Positions 11,686 to 23,378 of a stretch of 64,000 nucleotides of DNA are shown here, one piece after another. The notes under the pieces were generated by a model. The model did no database searches, had not been told where the DNA came from, and worked only from the letters and a program-made list of their open reading frames with translations. Within the stretch, counting starts at the first letter, position 1, and every line of letters starts with the position of its first letter. Position numbers and translations under genes: made by a program. The stretch comes from Rhodamnia argentea (lineage: Eukaryota > Streptophyta > Magnoliopsida > Myrtales > Myrtaceae): assembly GCF_020921035.1 (NCBI RefSeq), contig NC_063154.1, positions 3,100,001-3,164,000 on the forward strand. The letters are read 5' to 3'.

Positions 11686-12417
11686 CATACATTACTTTTC
11701 TCCATGTGATGCTAAATCTCAACCCTCAAATGGTACTTTTCATGAGACATGGTTGAAGTTCATCGAGATATCGAGAAGAGCAACCTGTAAAATAAACGTA
11801 GATAAATCAAATATACAGCAGAATGTATACATGTGACGCCTGTGATATATGTAAATAGAAATTTCCACACGCGATTATCGGCAACAGGACGACTTCTCCA
11901 TGAGCTGTTTTATCATCATCCTGCTGTGTTTCAACGTTGTTTTGCTCCCACTTAGCTGCAAATGTCCCCGCTAGTTTTGAGGCAAGTAAGGGAATCAAGT
12001 CTATTTGCAGAGAGAAAACCGAGCGATATGATTCTGATTGGGGGCCTTAATTTAACATTATTATAGGCCGTAACCTACTTGTAATGATTGTTTTTCTTTA
12101 TACATGGTAAATATTGACTGTAGGGTTCGTAACATTAAATTGCTAACACTCGTTAAACAACCAATAGCATGGTAAAATACCTCAAATTGTTGTAATTAAT
12201 TGTACATATATTTAGTAATTGTTTAAGTCTACTCTATATTTCGACCAAAAAAAAAAAAAAGTCTACTCTAAATCCTTACAAATGATAAATCGGAAACCAT
12301 CCTTCATTTTTGGCAATCTACCGAAAAGTCTCATAAGATTGAATATTACAACTGTGTCCAAGCATCCGGCAACGGAATTCATCGACGACATTTTCAATTT
12401 CATCTAGGATAATTTTT
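11686..12417. other. 3' flank of DC1 gene and spacer
   Basis: Probable 3' untranslated region in the first few hundred bases, then AT-rich spacer. No gene or transposon recognised. Confidence 0.4.
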
Positions 12418-12620
12418 TGAGAAAAGTATAAAAAAAAAGCCCAAAACATATTGCATTGGTATCAATTCAATTATAAACTTTTTAATCGGATCAATTTAGT
12501 CATAAACATATTACATTTGCATCAATTGAGTCTATCCGGCTAATTTTAGCTGGATAACCCCGATGTGGTCGCCAACCGTCTTATGTGGCAAGCCCGGCGC
12601 CGACGTGAACATTTTATTTT
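12418..12620. repeat. one arm of a 'cagtcctaaac'-type foldback
   Basis: Starts with 'gagaaaagtataaaaaaaagc', matching the end of the Mutator-like foldback at 22786-23367. It continues with 'attgcattggtatcaattca' units and then a 'ccggctaattttagctgg' segment that corresponds to the inner part of that element. No opposite arm was seen, so it appears truncated. Confidence 0.55.
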
Positions 12621-13713
12621 TAACAATAGTTTAAGGATTTTCTGAATCTGTTATAATTTTTACGGTTCTTTTCTTTATTCTTTTCTTTTATGGTCTTTCC
12701 TTCTTTTTTGGGCTGAGGTCCGGCAAGGGCCACCGGCCGACTTTGCCGGCGATAGGCCAGGGCGTCCCCGTGCTCAATAACTGTGTGCGAATCACCACGT
12801 TCTTTCACCATCCATGGTAATCAGAGGGTCATAACAACCGGCCCAAGTGTGCCTTTGTGCCCGGCCCCTGTTGCAATTCCGGCGTCATTTTAGGACCACC
12901 AGCAGTCTCGGGGGTCCATTCCTATTGTCTCGGCGAGTTACTTCTTTTTCCAGGTTTTTGACGTGCTGAGACGTCTTCTCGATCCTTCTAATCTCCTGCC
13001 CTCATTATCGGCCTGCGGCCCTGCGCTCGTTCAACCACCAAAAAATTTAGTCGTTGCTGCTGTAGTCAATGCCCTTTGCCGTGACAAGTACACCGAGAAG
13101 GGAAAATAACGTTGCCTGCCGTTGCCGTGAACTCTTCGCTGCCGGTGGTCGTTGGAACCGAAAGTCCGATTTAGGTAACCCCTTGAGTTACTCTCAAATT
13201 GAAAATTCGTTATTGTTTCTTAGATGATCCTCAGATAGGAAATTTCCTTTATTAAATCGTGCATATAATCAAGAATTCATTATTATCTCCTAGTTTAAAT
13301 TAGGTACTAACATACTTTAATCAGTTACCTTTTTTTTTTGGGCGGGGGGGGGGGGGTTGGACAGTTACCTATTTCAATTTAGAAGGAAATTACAAATTAA
13401 TAATAACTTGCATAGTTGCATCATTGCCATGTCATAATCGACGTGTCATGGGTGCTACGCCATCATATTGCCATGTCGTGATGTCCATCTCATCATGTAA
13501 ATGTCATTTATTGATTACATGTTTAGGCTTGTATAGATTAGATTGCACATTATGTTAGATTAATTCATGATTTTAACCCATCATTAAAATTAAGTCATGT
13601 CAGATGTCTTTTGTTTAATAATTTATTCATGTTTAACTAAGGTTAAAATTGCATATAGTTTAGCGTTCATAAATAAGAAAAACCCACAAAAAAAAAAGTA
13701 GTTAGAATTACAT
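12621..13713. other. intergenic, no gene recognised
   Basis: GC-rich pieces near 12700-13150 contain 'ccggcaagggccaccggcc'-like words but no open frame of note. A G-run lies near 13341-13356, then AT-rich sequence with loosely repeated 'gccatgtcataatc'/'gccatgtcgtgatg' words. No feature can be supported. Confidence 0.4.
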
Positions 13714-13762
13714 AGTCATTAGAAATCATGTTTAGGCCGGACCTGCATGATTTCTAATGACT
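13714..13762. repeat. perfect 17-bp inverted repeat (hairpin)
   Basis: AGTCATTAGAAATCATG at 13714-13730 is followed after a 15-base GC-rich spacer by its exact reverse complement at 13746-13762. One mismatch outward, two more pairs form. The stem is perfect although the surrounding sequence is AT-rich and otherwise unstructured. It could be a small MITE, a recent foldback or a small-RNA-type hairpin, but the stem is short for a plant microRNA precursor. Confidence 0.6.
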
Positions 13763-14544
13763 TTGCTTTGTGTATATTTGAGAAATTAACTGTGATAAGG
13801 TTATGCTTTGCTTTGCTTTGCATCGAGGATAGCCCTATTTTTAGCAATTTATTTACATGCTTTGGTTATTGAGCGTTATATAAACTGCTTGCACACCCGC
13901 ATGATCGGCTCTCTCATGTTACTGGCTTAAATTAAAATTGACCAAGACTAAATACAAAGTATTTTTTAAATAAAAGGAAAATGTATCGAAAGGGCGTAAT
14001 CAAGTCTCCGTATCTATAAATTTCCGATTCACATAAGTAAAGTGCTCTCCCACATTTTACTTGAGTTTCTTATCAATGTACCAATAACTGGTCAACGATG
14101 ACCCCAAAAGGTAAAAAAATCGCATGTGTCAAGTACCAAGTTGCGATTAATAAAGCTTGGGAGAGTTCGTGCTAAGCACGAGCAGTTGCCTCGTGAGAAG
14201 AACCTTTGTTCCTATTTAGTAGTCCATTAGCTTTCCCTTGGGTGGTTCCCTTCTGGAAAGGTTGCGACAATAATGGGTCATTCAAGGAAATTACTATTAC
14301 TATTCAGTATAGATCACTGTACATGCATGAAGTGCCAAATGCTCTCCCGAAATGATTACTCCTAATTAAAGTCGACCGTGTGCTTTCTAAGGTTCTTGTC
14401 CGAACGTGATAACACAACATCATAAGATTGATTCTATTAGAATCTACTTACACAAGTATGGTTTATGTAGCTCAAGTCTCCCTGCAACATGCTTTCCTCC
14501 TAGTAAACGATAAAAGCAATCATTTCTAGAAAAAAAAATTTCAA
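13763..14544. other. intergenic, no gene recognised
   Basis: AT-rich spacer with a short CTTTG tandem repeat near 13762-13820. No gene or RNA recognised. Confidence 0.4.
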
Positions 14545-14580
14545 ATCTTTTTTTTTTTTCGCGAAACAAACGGACCCTAA
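14545..14580. mobile_element. single end of the foldback MITE family
   Basis: The words 'ttttcgcgaaacaaacggaccct' (split here by minor differences) match the terminal repeat of the elements at 957-1200 and 22364-22590. Only one end is present, so this is a truncated relic. Confidence 0.4.
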
Positions 14581-14625
14581 GTAGCATACGATATGATGAG
14601 GGGCATAAGATTTTGGGAAACTCGC

Positions 14626-14800
14626 CTATAGATGTGAATATCCTCGAATTAGACTTCGACTTCGACTTGAGTAGTAAGATGGGATTCCCAAAGTAGTGAG
14701 ATGGGCGTTCGTCTTCAGAACTGTAGCGGGATATAGTGAGGGAAGTCATGACCGACTGTCTCGATACAAGGTTCCGATCCCTCGAAGCCATCAAAGAGGG
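14626..14800 (-). pseudogene. CASP-like exon 1 fragment, copy 2
   Basis: The minus strand matches the end of exon 1 of the CASP-like gene at 15655-16370 and the relic at 9585-9740. Matching words are 'gaagtcgaagtct' and 'ttcgaggatattcacat', and the exon-donor position now reads GCGAG. It contains an in-frame stop and no clear start or further exons. The upstream side (14810-14950) matches the upstream side of copy 1, so these two relics are each other's closest neighbours in the array. Confidence 0.6.
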
Positions 14801-14950
14801 TGGCGTGCCGATCGACAATGCCTTCGTCTCCGGCTCAGTTGTGGATTCAGCTAACACTCCTTACCCATGTCTCTTTGTTCTTTGCTAATGTGTTTTGAGA
14901 CATTGAAAGGTCGTTCCGGTGGTCGACTTTCCAAGTCAACGGTGAATCGA

Positions 14951-15654
14951 CAATAGAGAGGGGCCACGACCCCGTCAAGGGGCTAACGTGAAGGACTCGA
15001 ATTCCACCAAGTATTATTGGCTTTGCTCATTTTCCAAATACTACTTCAGGGGTCAAACGATCTCTTTCTCTTCCAACTTTGCCCTTATTAATTTATCTAA
15101 ATCCCAATTTTACCTTCACCAGCTTTCCTATGCAGATCTCGCCAACACGGGACGATGTCCATGGTGAGGACAGATCTGATCGTCGGCGAACCAGACTAGA
15201 TGCCGGTTGCGCAAACTCGGCATCAATGTCACATGACCTCAGTTGAGGCTCGAGGCAGCGCAACCTTGAGGTACCATATCCAGAATCGCGACGACCTGGC
15301 GACTGAGTTGGGTCGCCTGATCCGTTGACCGCGAGCTTGCTCGCGCTCTCTCTCCCTCCTTGATCACTTTCATTTGGATATAATGCAAAATCATTCCTCT
15401 CAAAGTTTAAACGACAGAAAATGGCAAACGACAAGTACGCATATTACTCAACTCTCATTTCCATATGCATATGTAATTGGGCCTTAGAAGTGAAAACCAG
15501 GGTGTGGACATGAAGAACAAAGAGTTCATTGTATACGTTACATTGACACGCTACTCATCCTTACCTTAAATTTGAGTGAGCATAGAAAATGCCTTAGTGC
15601 AGGCAAAACACATATTACATAACAATCCCGAAAACGGCGAAGAAAATAGAATCA
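14951..15654. other. intergenic, repeat-like GC-rich block
   Basis: No gene. A block near 15070-15260 resembles one near 21740-21900: both contain 'ttccaactttgccct', a 'cagatct' word and 'acatgacctcag'/'acacgacctcag'. It is probably an interspersed repeat. The last 100 bases are the likely 3' flank of the CASP-like gene. Confidence 0.4.
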
Positions 15655-16370
15655 TCAAACTTTCTTAGGGAGGGCAAATGAAGAGACAATCGAGAGAAGT
15701 GCAGCGCAGACGAAGGCGAGGAGGAGGAGGCTCGCGGCCGCATAACCCTTGTCGAAGAATTTGTCGAAGGCCAATACCGTGCCTTCGAAGAACAACTTCA
15801 GGTCCTTGGTCGCCCCGAATCCCGCAGCCGATCCGGTCGCCAGTACGTACGAAGCGATCTGCAAAACATCAACACAAAACTCTAGGTTGTGGCTGAGGTT
15901 CTTCTTTGAGATATAATTGATTCACCCTTATGTGTCGATAGTCGGATCTGATTCATACACAAGCTACTATGCATCAACCCGTACATATCGCTTAACTTTA
16001 AGATCTACATACCTTGTCAGCGAAGAAATCAAAGAGAGCGCTGGCGTCGCTGGTTATCGGTTGGTTCCCCTTGCTTATGCGGCAAAGTGTTCGCGCAATT
16101 TGGATGAGAGTGTATGCAGCTCCAACCACTATTGTTCCTAGCATGTACCTGAACAGAGTTCCTAGACATGAAGAAGATGCAGAAAGTTGATCAAGCAAGA
16201 TCCCGCAGCACAACTCACCGGTACGTGTAGACATCCCAAAACCGGACTTTGACTTCCGTTGTGAGGTCTAATTGCAAGTTCGCCGTGTCCGCCGTCAGGA
16301 CCGCCACTGATATGACGAGGAAAACCAGCGTAAGGAGTCTCAACGCGAGGATGAAAGCTCTTGAAGCCAT
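15655..16370 (-). CDS. CASP-like membrane protein (CASPL4D-type)
   Basis: Three exons on the minus strand join in frame to 163 residues: 16370-16219, 16148-16013 and 15858-15655. All introns are GT-AG. CASP-like proteins are small four-helix plasma-membrane proteins. Founding CASPs organise the Casparian strip, while roles of most CASPLs are unknown. Four hydrophobic helices are visible, at about residues 5-25 (with an Arg near the first helix), about 50-70, about 97-115 and about 138-158. An exposed loop lies between helices 1 and 2 (LTTEVKVRFWDVYTYR). The length fits subgroup 4D. The start was chosen because MASRAFILALRLLTLVFLV is the typical N-terminus. Decayed exon-1 copies at 9585-9740 and 14626-14800 show it belongs to a local array. 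Confidence 0.88.
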
Positions 16371-16399
16371 CAAAGGTGGTTGGTGCCGCCCCTTATTTT

Positions 16400-17751
16400 C
16401 ACCTCCGATCGATCTTACAAAGCTTCTTCCATCTGCCTTCTAATGCTTTGCTAGCTCTTTATTTTGTACCATCCTCCAAACCTAACACTCCACGCCACAG
16501 GATACAGTGATCTGTACATGCCCATCGTTGACTTTTGGGGTCAATCTGCGTGATGAGGGTTGACGACGAGAATGACTCCACAACGTCTCTCTTACGCAGA
16601 TTGACTGGACAGACATGAACAGAAGCAAACTATACTAGGAAGGCCTTATCACTTTGAATATTCAAGCTTTTGTCGGCCTAAGCAACATTCGAATCGATCT
16701 ATATTTTCTGTACTTCATTTGGCGAATCATGCGAAGAAAAGAGAGAAAGGAACTAACCGCGCGCTTTGCTCTTCTTACTGGGATTTTTCCGTCCTCGATC
16801 TTACTCGCAAATAATGAGAAAATTCATCGATCCGCATACATTTGTTGTCCCATGTTCAACCCTCATAGTAACGCGAATGCATTTTTTTTTTTTTTTTTGT
16901 CTTAGCTCATAAGCTCAGCCATATCAAGTGGTTGGAAATGGAAGCACCTACCGATAAATGCTGTTTCTCAAGCTTGCACTTCGATTCTTGATTCATCCGT
17001 ACACTAGTTTTGCATTTTCAAACAGTAGCTCCATATATGAATTTATAAAAAAAAATGGATCAACCATAGTCCGATGAGCAAAAACTAGAAGGAGAATGAA
17101 GTAAATTCCAACAATAATTCTTCAAGTGGGCAAAGACCTGGACTTCGCTTCCCGACAATTCCCACTAACGCAAAGACAATTAGGTCACGGGTCAAATTGC
17201 ATCCTTTGGTGGTTTGTGAAAAAGCCCAAAAGGCCAATCTCACAAGTCACTCTTGCAACTTTCTCTTTCCCCAAACCTCGTCCCTTTGTTCAATCTGCAG
17301 AATGTTTTTTTTTTTTTTTTTTGGTTCTTTTTGAATGCACAGACAGCTACAAGTTCATCATCTTCCTGGTCCACCTCATAAAAATCCCTTCTTTGCTTTT
17401 TGCTTTTTGCCCCCCTTTACCATCTCAATTTAGTGAACTAATGGCATGTTCCAAAGAACAGCAGAGTAACAAAAACTTCAATGATGTGATGCATAACCCC
17501 ATGTTCACACAGACGTTGATCTTAATGTGTGGTTATATATTCTAGACCAGCGATGACATGACAATGGCAATATCTTCGTGTATCAGGACATCGAACCAGC
17601 GATAAGTTGGTCCCCCATCTCTGTATGTGAATCTAGAAATTTGACAAAAGAATCACAAAAAAAGCTGACAAGATTTTACAGACCCGAAAGAACAACGACA
17701 TCGTTGAAATAAAAGAAAGAAACAAGAATCGCAGTGCTTTTGACTGAAGCA
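16400..17751. other. intergenic, no gene recognised
   Basis: Promoter side of the CASP-like gene, then spacer with two long T runs (near 16880 and 17307). The frame at 17126-17545 has no family resemblance and is low-complexity in part. Nothing further supported. Confidence 0.4.
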
Positions 17752-18261
17752 TCAGTATTCAGCAGTACCTTCAGAAACAAGAATGATTACACAGGTAAAA
17801 AATTCAGGAGACCTGGAGTTGGATAAAACAAGTAACCCCACAGGTCCTCCACTTGCCTTGAGACCCCACCTTTTCATTTCTATGTCTTTTTGCAGGATCC
17901 AGTCTTCTTCTCTCTTCTCTTGAAAATTCACTGATTCGCGGTTCATTGTACAAGGGTTGTTGTGGATTGGATTAACTAAGCAACTGCATGAATTTTGAAA
18001 CCCATAAAAGTTCATTAAGAAACATGTTTACCCATAACTCTTGAAGAAAATTGGTCTAAACATCTCATGACAGGAAATGGGTAAAGAAAAGAAAAAAATG
18101 TAAGAACTAAATTTAATTGCCGTTTGCTAATGCTGGACGCACTTTTTTCGATGGTGGAATCAATCTGGGGGATGGTAATGGAAGAATAAGACTAGAATAG
18201 ATAGAGCAGGCATACCTGTCAAGTTCTTTAGTTGGGGTAGGGGAGAGATGATGTTGGTGAC

Positions 18262-19122
18262 TCACTTCTCTCTCCTGTTTTTATCAGTAAGGATGGTGAA
18301 GAATGACCCATCTTCCTCAATATCTCTCGTACACTTTGAATCAGTAACTCTCTGACTCTGACTATCATGATGAATGCGACCACCATTGCTGACAACATTC
18401 CTCTCAGAGTCCTCCCTGATTTTCTTTCTCAGCTTCTCTTCTGCATCCCGCAAGAACTTGAACTTTGGTGGTGGTGATACCCTGATCCTGCTGAACTCTG
18501 CATCAGTTGAGGACTCAAAGAGAGGGTTGAATCCGTGCGGGTTATGGTATGCGTCCGCAGGGGAAGTGCGAGGGGGTGTGAAGAGAGATGGAGAGGCAAG
18601 AGGAGTGAGAAATGGGGTCTCCACTGTGAAAAGCAAGTCACTCAAGCTCCTTCCTCTTGAGCCCTTTTCGCCTCTGGACCTGCCATCTTCCGACTCCAAG
18701 TCTTCCTTTGTCTCTTCGACAATGGTGAAGAGAAATCTGGGAGGCCCTCCAATCTTGTGCAGCCTCATGAGCTCTGTCTCCACGCTCTCCTCTTCACATG
18801 GTTTTACCAGAATATCCTTGTTTGGGTGGACTTGTAGTTGTTGTGGCTGATTCTGTGAATCATTCAACTGGGTATCACAGATTAGTCCTGAGGAAGCGAA
18901 TCCTTGGGGATTCAAAGCTGTTTGGCTCAAAGAAGATGCCTTTTTACAGCAGAAAATGTGCAGGAGCTCTTTAGTTGGAGTGTTGTTGTAGCCTTCTTCA
19001 ATTGTTCTGTTTGTGATCCTCTTTTTCCAACAGAGCAAGTAGTAGAATTCTGCAAACAGGGCTAGAAGGAGGCAACCAAAGACCACACTCAACCCCAGTC
19101 CAATTCCACTCAAAGATTTCAT
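18262..19122 (-). CDS. single-pass membrane protein, plant-conserved, unknown function
   Basis: Single-exon frame of 286 residues. Residues about 5-30 form one hydrophobic helix (SGIGLGLSVVFGCLLLALFA) followed directly by KKR, which suggests an N-terminal anchor with a cytosolic tail. The tail is polar, rich in Ser, Glu and Lys. It includes a basic/acidic segment (VEETKEDLESED, then RSRGEKGSRGRSLSDLLF), a Pro/Thr stretch (TPFLTPLASPSLFTPPRTSP) and a charged stretch (KFKFLRDAEEKLRKKIRED). I have a general impression of similar short plant membrane proteins of unknown function, but no named family. The 5' flank to about 19380 is pyrimidine/purine-patterned leader-like sequence. Downstream, a 3' untranslated region (with a possible GT at about 18217) may contain an intron. 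Confidence 0.75.
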   Translation of the reverse strand: MKSLSGIGLGLSVVFGCLLLALFAEFYYLLCWKKRITNRTIEEGYNNTPTKELLHIFCCKKASSLSQTALNPQGFASSGLICDTQLNDSQNQPQQLQVHPNKDILVKPCEEESVETELMRLHKIGGPPRFLFTIVEETKEDLESEDGRSRGEKGSRGRSLSDLLFTVETPFLTPLASPSLFTPPRTSPADAYHNPHGFNPLFESSTDAEFSRIRVSPPPKFKFLRDAEEKLRKKIREDSERNVVSNGGRIHHDSQSQRVTDSKCTRDIEEDGSFFTILTDKNRREK

Positions 19123-22100
19123 CTTGTTCCCACCCTTTCGTGCAGTCTTTCTTGTAAATCAATCAAGGGAAGAGAAGCTACTTTGCCTAATTACGAATAC
19201 GCACTAAATAGATAAATTAGAAAACTCTCTATCTGAAATAACCCAAAGCCCAAATGCATGTTAGAGCAAACCACTCTGCAGAGCACATTGCAAAACTGCC
19301 AAAGAAGAAGAACCTTGCACTGAACTTCTGAGAGCAGCTTCAATCTTTTCTCTACTCACGACTAACGAAAAGTTAACCCTTCAAGAAGAACTCCACTTGA
19401 TTGAGCTCAGTCGTGAACGCCGAATCTCTTGCTGCTTCATCAACATAAAAGAAGCTGGTGGTGAAAAAATGCCCACTTTATCAGCTGAGAATAAACTCAC
19501 ATCACCCAGCTGTCGAAAACAAACCCAGAGATGCTTTCGTTCCTCAAACATCACCATCGATGAATCATCATAAGTGACGATGAAGAAGAAAGCTTCAACT
19601 CTTCCTTTCTTCTTCCAACGCAAGAGCATCAGATAACTCTTGGATAAATTTCACTGTTGCCATGTGACTGTCCTGAGACTCCTGACGCACCTCCCTATAT
19701 CTAGATTTCACCAGACACCAGCAAACAAAAAAGAATTCCCCCCTTTCTGTTTTTTTTTTTATGGGAGTAAAGCATGTGGATACTATGTTTAGTGAAGAGG
19801 GAGATGATAACAGCAACGAGGGAAGAGGCACAGAGAGTCGGCAACACACTTTTACTGGTTGTCTTCTTTTTATATGGTCAGAAAATCACATCGCTCGAGG
19901 CATGCTCACATGGGATCACAAGTAGAAGGACAAGGATCTCTTTTCAAATCATTAAGCAGTGGGAATTATCAAGTGCATCTACAGACTTGCCCCTCCTGTG
20001 CATGTCGTTTTCCACCGCAGAGCTCTCGTGAGGTGTTCCTGGCTGGGGAGGGCAATTTTGTACATGCAAAGCCCTGAGGAAAGGCTTCAGAACCTGTGTC
20101 AACTTTGACATGAAATTCCCCCAGCTAATTTCAAAGGTTGATATTGAGTTATGACCATGTGATTGGCTTGGGTTTTGCTTATTGTCTCAACTCCCCAAGT
20201 GCTTTAAAGGGTGGCATCTTTTAGTTCAAATCCTTAATTAATGCCCCTATAGAAAAATGAGTTGCAAAAAGGTTCATGTTTTGAACTTTTTTCGTATGCT
20301 CTAGTTGGAAGTCATCATCAAGTCACTCCAGAAAATTAACTACTCAAAGCTTAATTACAGCTGAATTTGAATCTCTGTAATGGGTCTGTGTCAGTTCCAT
20401 TTCTCACGCTCAAACCGGACTCCTCCCTGCCTCTACGCTCGACGTCGATGAGACAAAACTCAACTGTTGGAATCAGACCATTCGCTTGTTTAATCGTGAC
20501 TTACCTGAGTCGAGCAATAGCAGGCTCGAATCGGACGCAAATTAAACAATATTGCCAATGGTCGGGGCGAGTTGTTAGGCACGAACATTATCTAAGTTCA
20601 AGGCGGCAGCTTCAAGCATAGAAGGTCCAAATAACTGTTGAAGGCCCTTTGAACTTTAGGGAGCAGATGAGCTACCTTCGCTCCTCCCTGATTAACTGTA
20701 TATCTTATCTTCAATTTGTCTAAATTATTGGATCTGGTCTAGAATTTGGCTTTCCGGTAGATGAGCAGCCATCTGCTTCTTCTGGTGGGTGATGGGTCCA
20801 AATTGTCTAGGCATTGATGGACACTTGAGATGGAGTGCCAGAATTTTTGCACAGATGTTTTCCCTGCATTCAATGAGGGAAAGTCATTCGGTACTCAAAC
20901 ACAATCAAAGTGGCAAAAAATGTGGGTCTCAAAAAGTGCTGGACACATTTGTCACCATTAATGAACAGATGCATGGTCCGTCACTGCGTGATTTGATTGA
21001 GGCATTTAATTATCTATTTTTCGAGATATGAGATCTTGAACTTGAATTGCATGTGCAATTTAGCATTTTCCAAGTATGTAGTAACGGATATTAGAGAATT
21101 GCCTGTTAGATAGCACTGTTGGAGATATTATTGCATGTTAGGTATGTTGTTTGATACTTTGTTATTTTTTAAGATAGTTAATTTATTGTTCGGGTACGAA
21201 TACCTATCTCAAACAAATAAAATGTGATGAAAAGTCAATTGAGTAAAGATGTTGTCTTTATTGAATCTCTCTTCCCTTTATCTTGAACTAAAATATTTTA
21301 CCAAAGAGAGAAGCACCCAAATCAACTAGCTCTTTCTTTCTTCTCGCCACTAGTCTCAATTGCAACCATCGGCTTCTATATTCCCTTCCCATGGCCCGCG
21401 ATCTCCATCTCCATCAACATGTCGTTGTGGGACTTTCTTTCAATTGCGAGCGTCATCGACGAGCGAGGTTGCCGCCAAGTGTCCGGGCAGCTTTAAACGT
21501 CGGGATCGAGCACACCTTCATCGAATAATTAAAGTTGAGCATTGTGGGGGTGATGCAATTTAGCTTGCCACAATTCAAGTTGGGTTTTTACACGGTTCTA
21601 TCAAAGCTCTTACGAGAAAGAAGTGTCGTCTTCTTCATCATGTTCTTCAATATTTGTCAAATTCGATAATGACGTGGATTACATTCAATTTGGTGTGGGT
21701 TTTGAGCATTTTAGGAATGGTAATATATATTTTTTCTTCCAACTTTGCCCTCCCCTTTTCATAATGTCAGAAATGTCACCTTGTGCGACATTGCCAGCGG
21801 GTTGCGGGTGAGGCCAGATCTAGCATGCGGTAGCCTTGTCCGAGGTCACACGACCTCAGGCGAGGGTCACCAGGGTCACACAAATTGAGGTGACCATCAC
21901 CTAGGGGAACCCTCTTCGATAGCCCACTAGGCTAGTTTTGAGTTTTTTTTTTATTTTATTTTAAGAAAAAAGAATAGCAAATCATTTACAAAATGTGATT
22001 TTTTCAAAATACTATTTAAACCAAAGTTGTTTCCCAATGCATTTTTAGATTACAAGATTTACTAAACACAACTATTAATCTCGATAACAATTAAACTGTA

Positions 22101-22363
22101 ACAAGCTTTATCTATTGCTCCCAGGTTCATTTCTGGTAAATCCAACAGTTGTACATTGGAAAGGACTTCCTATTAGGATCACTACAAGAGATGTGGCTCC
22201 TTACACGCACCGTCGCTACGCAGAATCTCATGAACTTCCTTCGAAGAACTGTTAATAGAGTAGTCATCGTGCGGAGCGTGATTTTAAGATCGAAATTTTA
22301 CCCGATCAAACCTTTTCGACAGTTACTCCTTTTCGAAGTTTTCATTCTCTTCCAAATGCTATG
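19123..22363. other. 3.2-kb spacer, no gene recognised
   Basis: Leader and promoter of the minus-strand membrane protein gene occupy the first few hundred bases. The rest holds only short frames without family resemblance. A block at about 21740-21900 shares words with 15070-15260. No tRNA, LTR or transposon ends could be fixed. Confidence 0.45.
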
Positions 22364-22590
22364 GCTCTGTTCGTTTCGCGAGAAATACATGATTTGCAAA
22401 ATATTTTCCTAAAAATGATGACTTGTATCGCTCGCCACAAAAATATTCAGACATAAAGTGTTGTTGACGACGATGAAAATATTTTCTATTGACTAATTAT
22501 TTCAAGCGTTATGGACGATTACATTTAAGAAAATAATTTTCAAATTATTCTTTTTTTTTTTTTGCAAAACAAGTAGAGCCTATGTTAGTG
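22364..22590. mobile_element. foldback MITE, copy B
   Basis: The left end GGCTCTGTTCGTTTCGCGAG and the right end, inverted, GGCTCTACTTGTTTTGCAAA are imperfect terminal inverted repeats. The arms also carry 'atgatttgcaaaatattttcc' and its inverse, with 'cttgtatcgct' inside. It is about 227 bases, has no coding capacity, and belongs to the same family as 957-1200. Confidence 0.65.
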
Positions 22591-22785
22591 TCACTAATCA
22601 ATGCACACAAAGACAGTCCCTCGATAATGGGACCGAGCAACAATACAGTAAACCTAAGGATCGACCAAGGTCCACCATTGACGATTCGTGCGACCATAGT
22701 TTAGTAACAGGGTTCCAAAACTTTTTGGGAGAAAGAATGGATGGTCCCCTGGTCCGAGCGTGACGCATATCAATCCATATTCGGT

Positions 22786-23367
22786 GGGAGAAGTGTCAAA
22801 AAAATCCTAAGCCTATTATATTCAGTCCTGAACGTTTTGCATTGATGCCAATTAAGTCTTAAACATTTTATTGATGCTAATTCAGTGCTAAATCTTTTAT
22901 ATTTATGTCAATTGAGTTAATCCGGCCAATTTTGACAGATGATCGTTGACGTAGACATCAATTGTCCTACTAGCACGGTTAGCGCTAACTTAGATATTTT
23001 TTTAATATTATTCTAATATTTTAAATATTTTTAAGCATTTTTTGGTTTTTTAAAAAAATAAAAAATATTTAAAGTATTAAAAAAATATTAAAAAAAATTC
23101 ACGTTAGCACCAACCGTGTCACGTAGGATAATTGACGTCAACGCCGGTGATTTCCGATCAGAATTGACTCAATTGGCATAAATGAAAAATATTTAGGACT
23201 AAATTGGCACTAATGTAAAAGGTTTAGGACTGAATTGGTACTAATAAAAGATTTAGGACTTATTGGCATTAATGCAAAAGGTTTAAGACTTAATTGGCAT
23301 AAAAAAAAAGTTTATGATTGAATTGACATCAATGTAATAGATTTAGGATTTTTTTTTACACTTTTCC
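22786..23367. mobile_element. Mutator-like foldback MITE
   Basis: About 582 bases forming an extended inverted repeat. The left end GGGAGAAGTGTCAAAAAAAT and the right end, inverted, GGAAAAGTGTAAAAAAAAAT are followed in both arms by several imperfect units of about 35-40 bases ('aattaagtcttaaaca', 'ttaggactaaattggca'). An inner pair follows around 'ccggccaattttgac' and 'gttagcgctaac'. It is flanked by the 11-base direct repeat CCATATTCGGT at 22775-22785 and 23368-23378. Long arms with subterminal tandem units and a 9-11-base target duplication fit Mutator-like (MULE) MITEs. No transposase is encoded. Confidence 0.8.
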
Positions 23368-23378
23368 CCATATTCGGT

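Noticed and set aside
17126-17545. 139-residue plus-strand frame
   Set aside because: Contains a translated poly-T run, has no recognisable domain and no splice-supported neighbours.
18374-18850. 158-residue plus-strand frame
   Set aside because: Antisense shadow of the 286-residue membrane protein, which has a proper membrane helix and protein-like composition.
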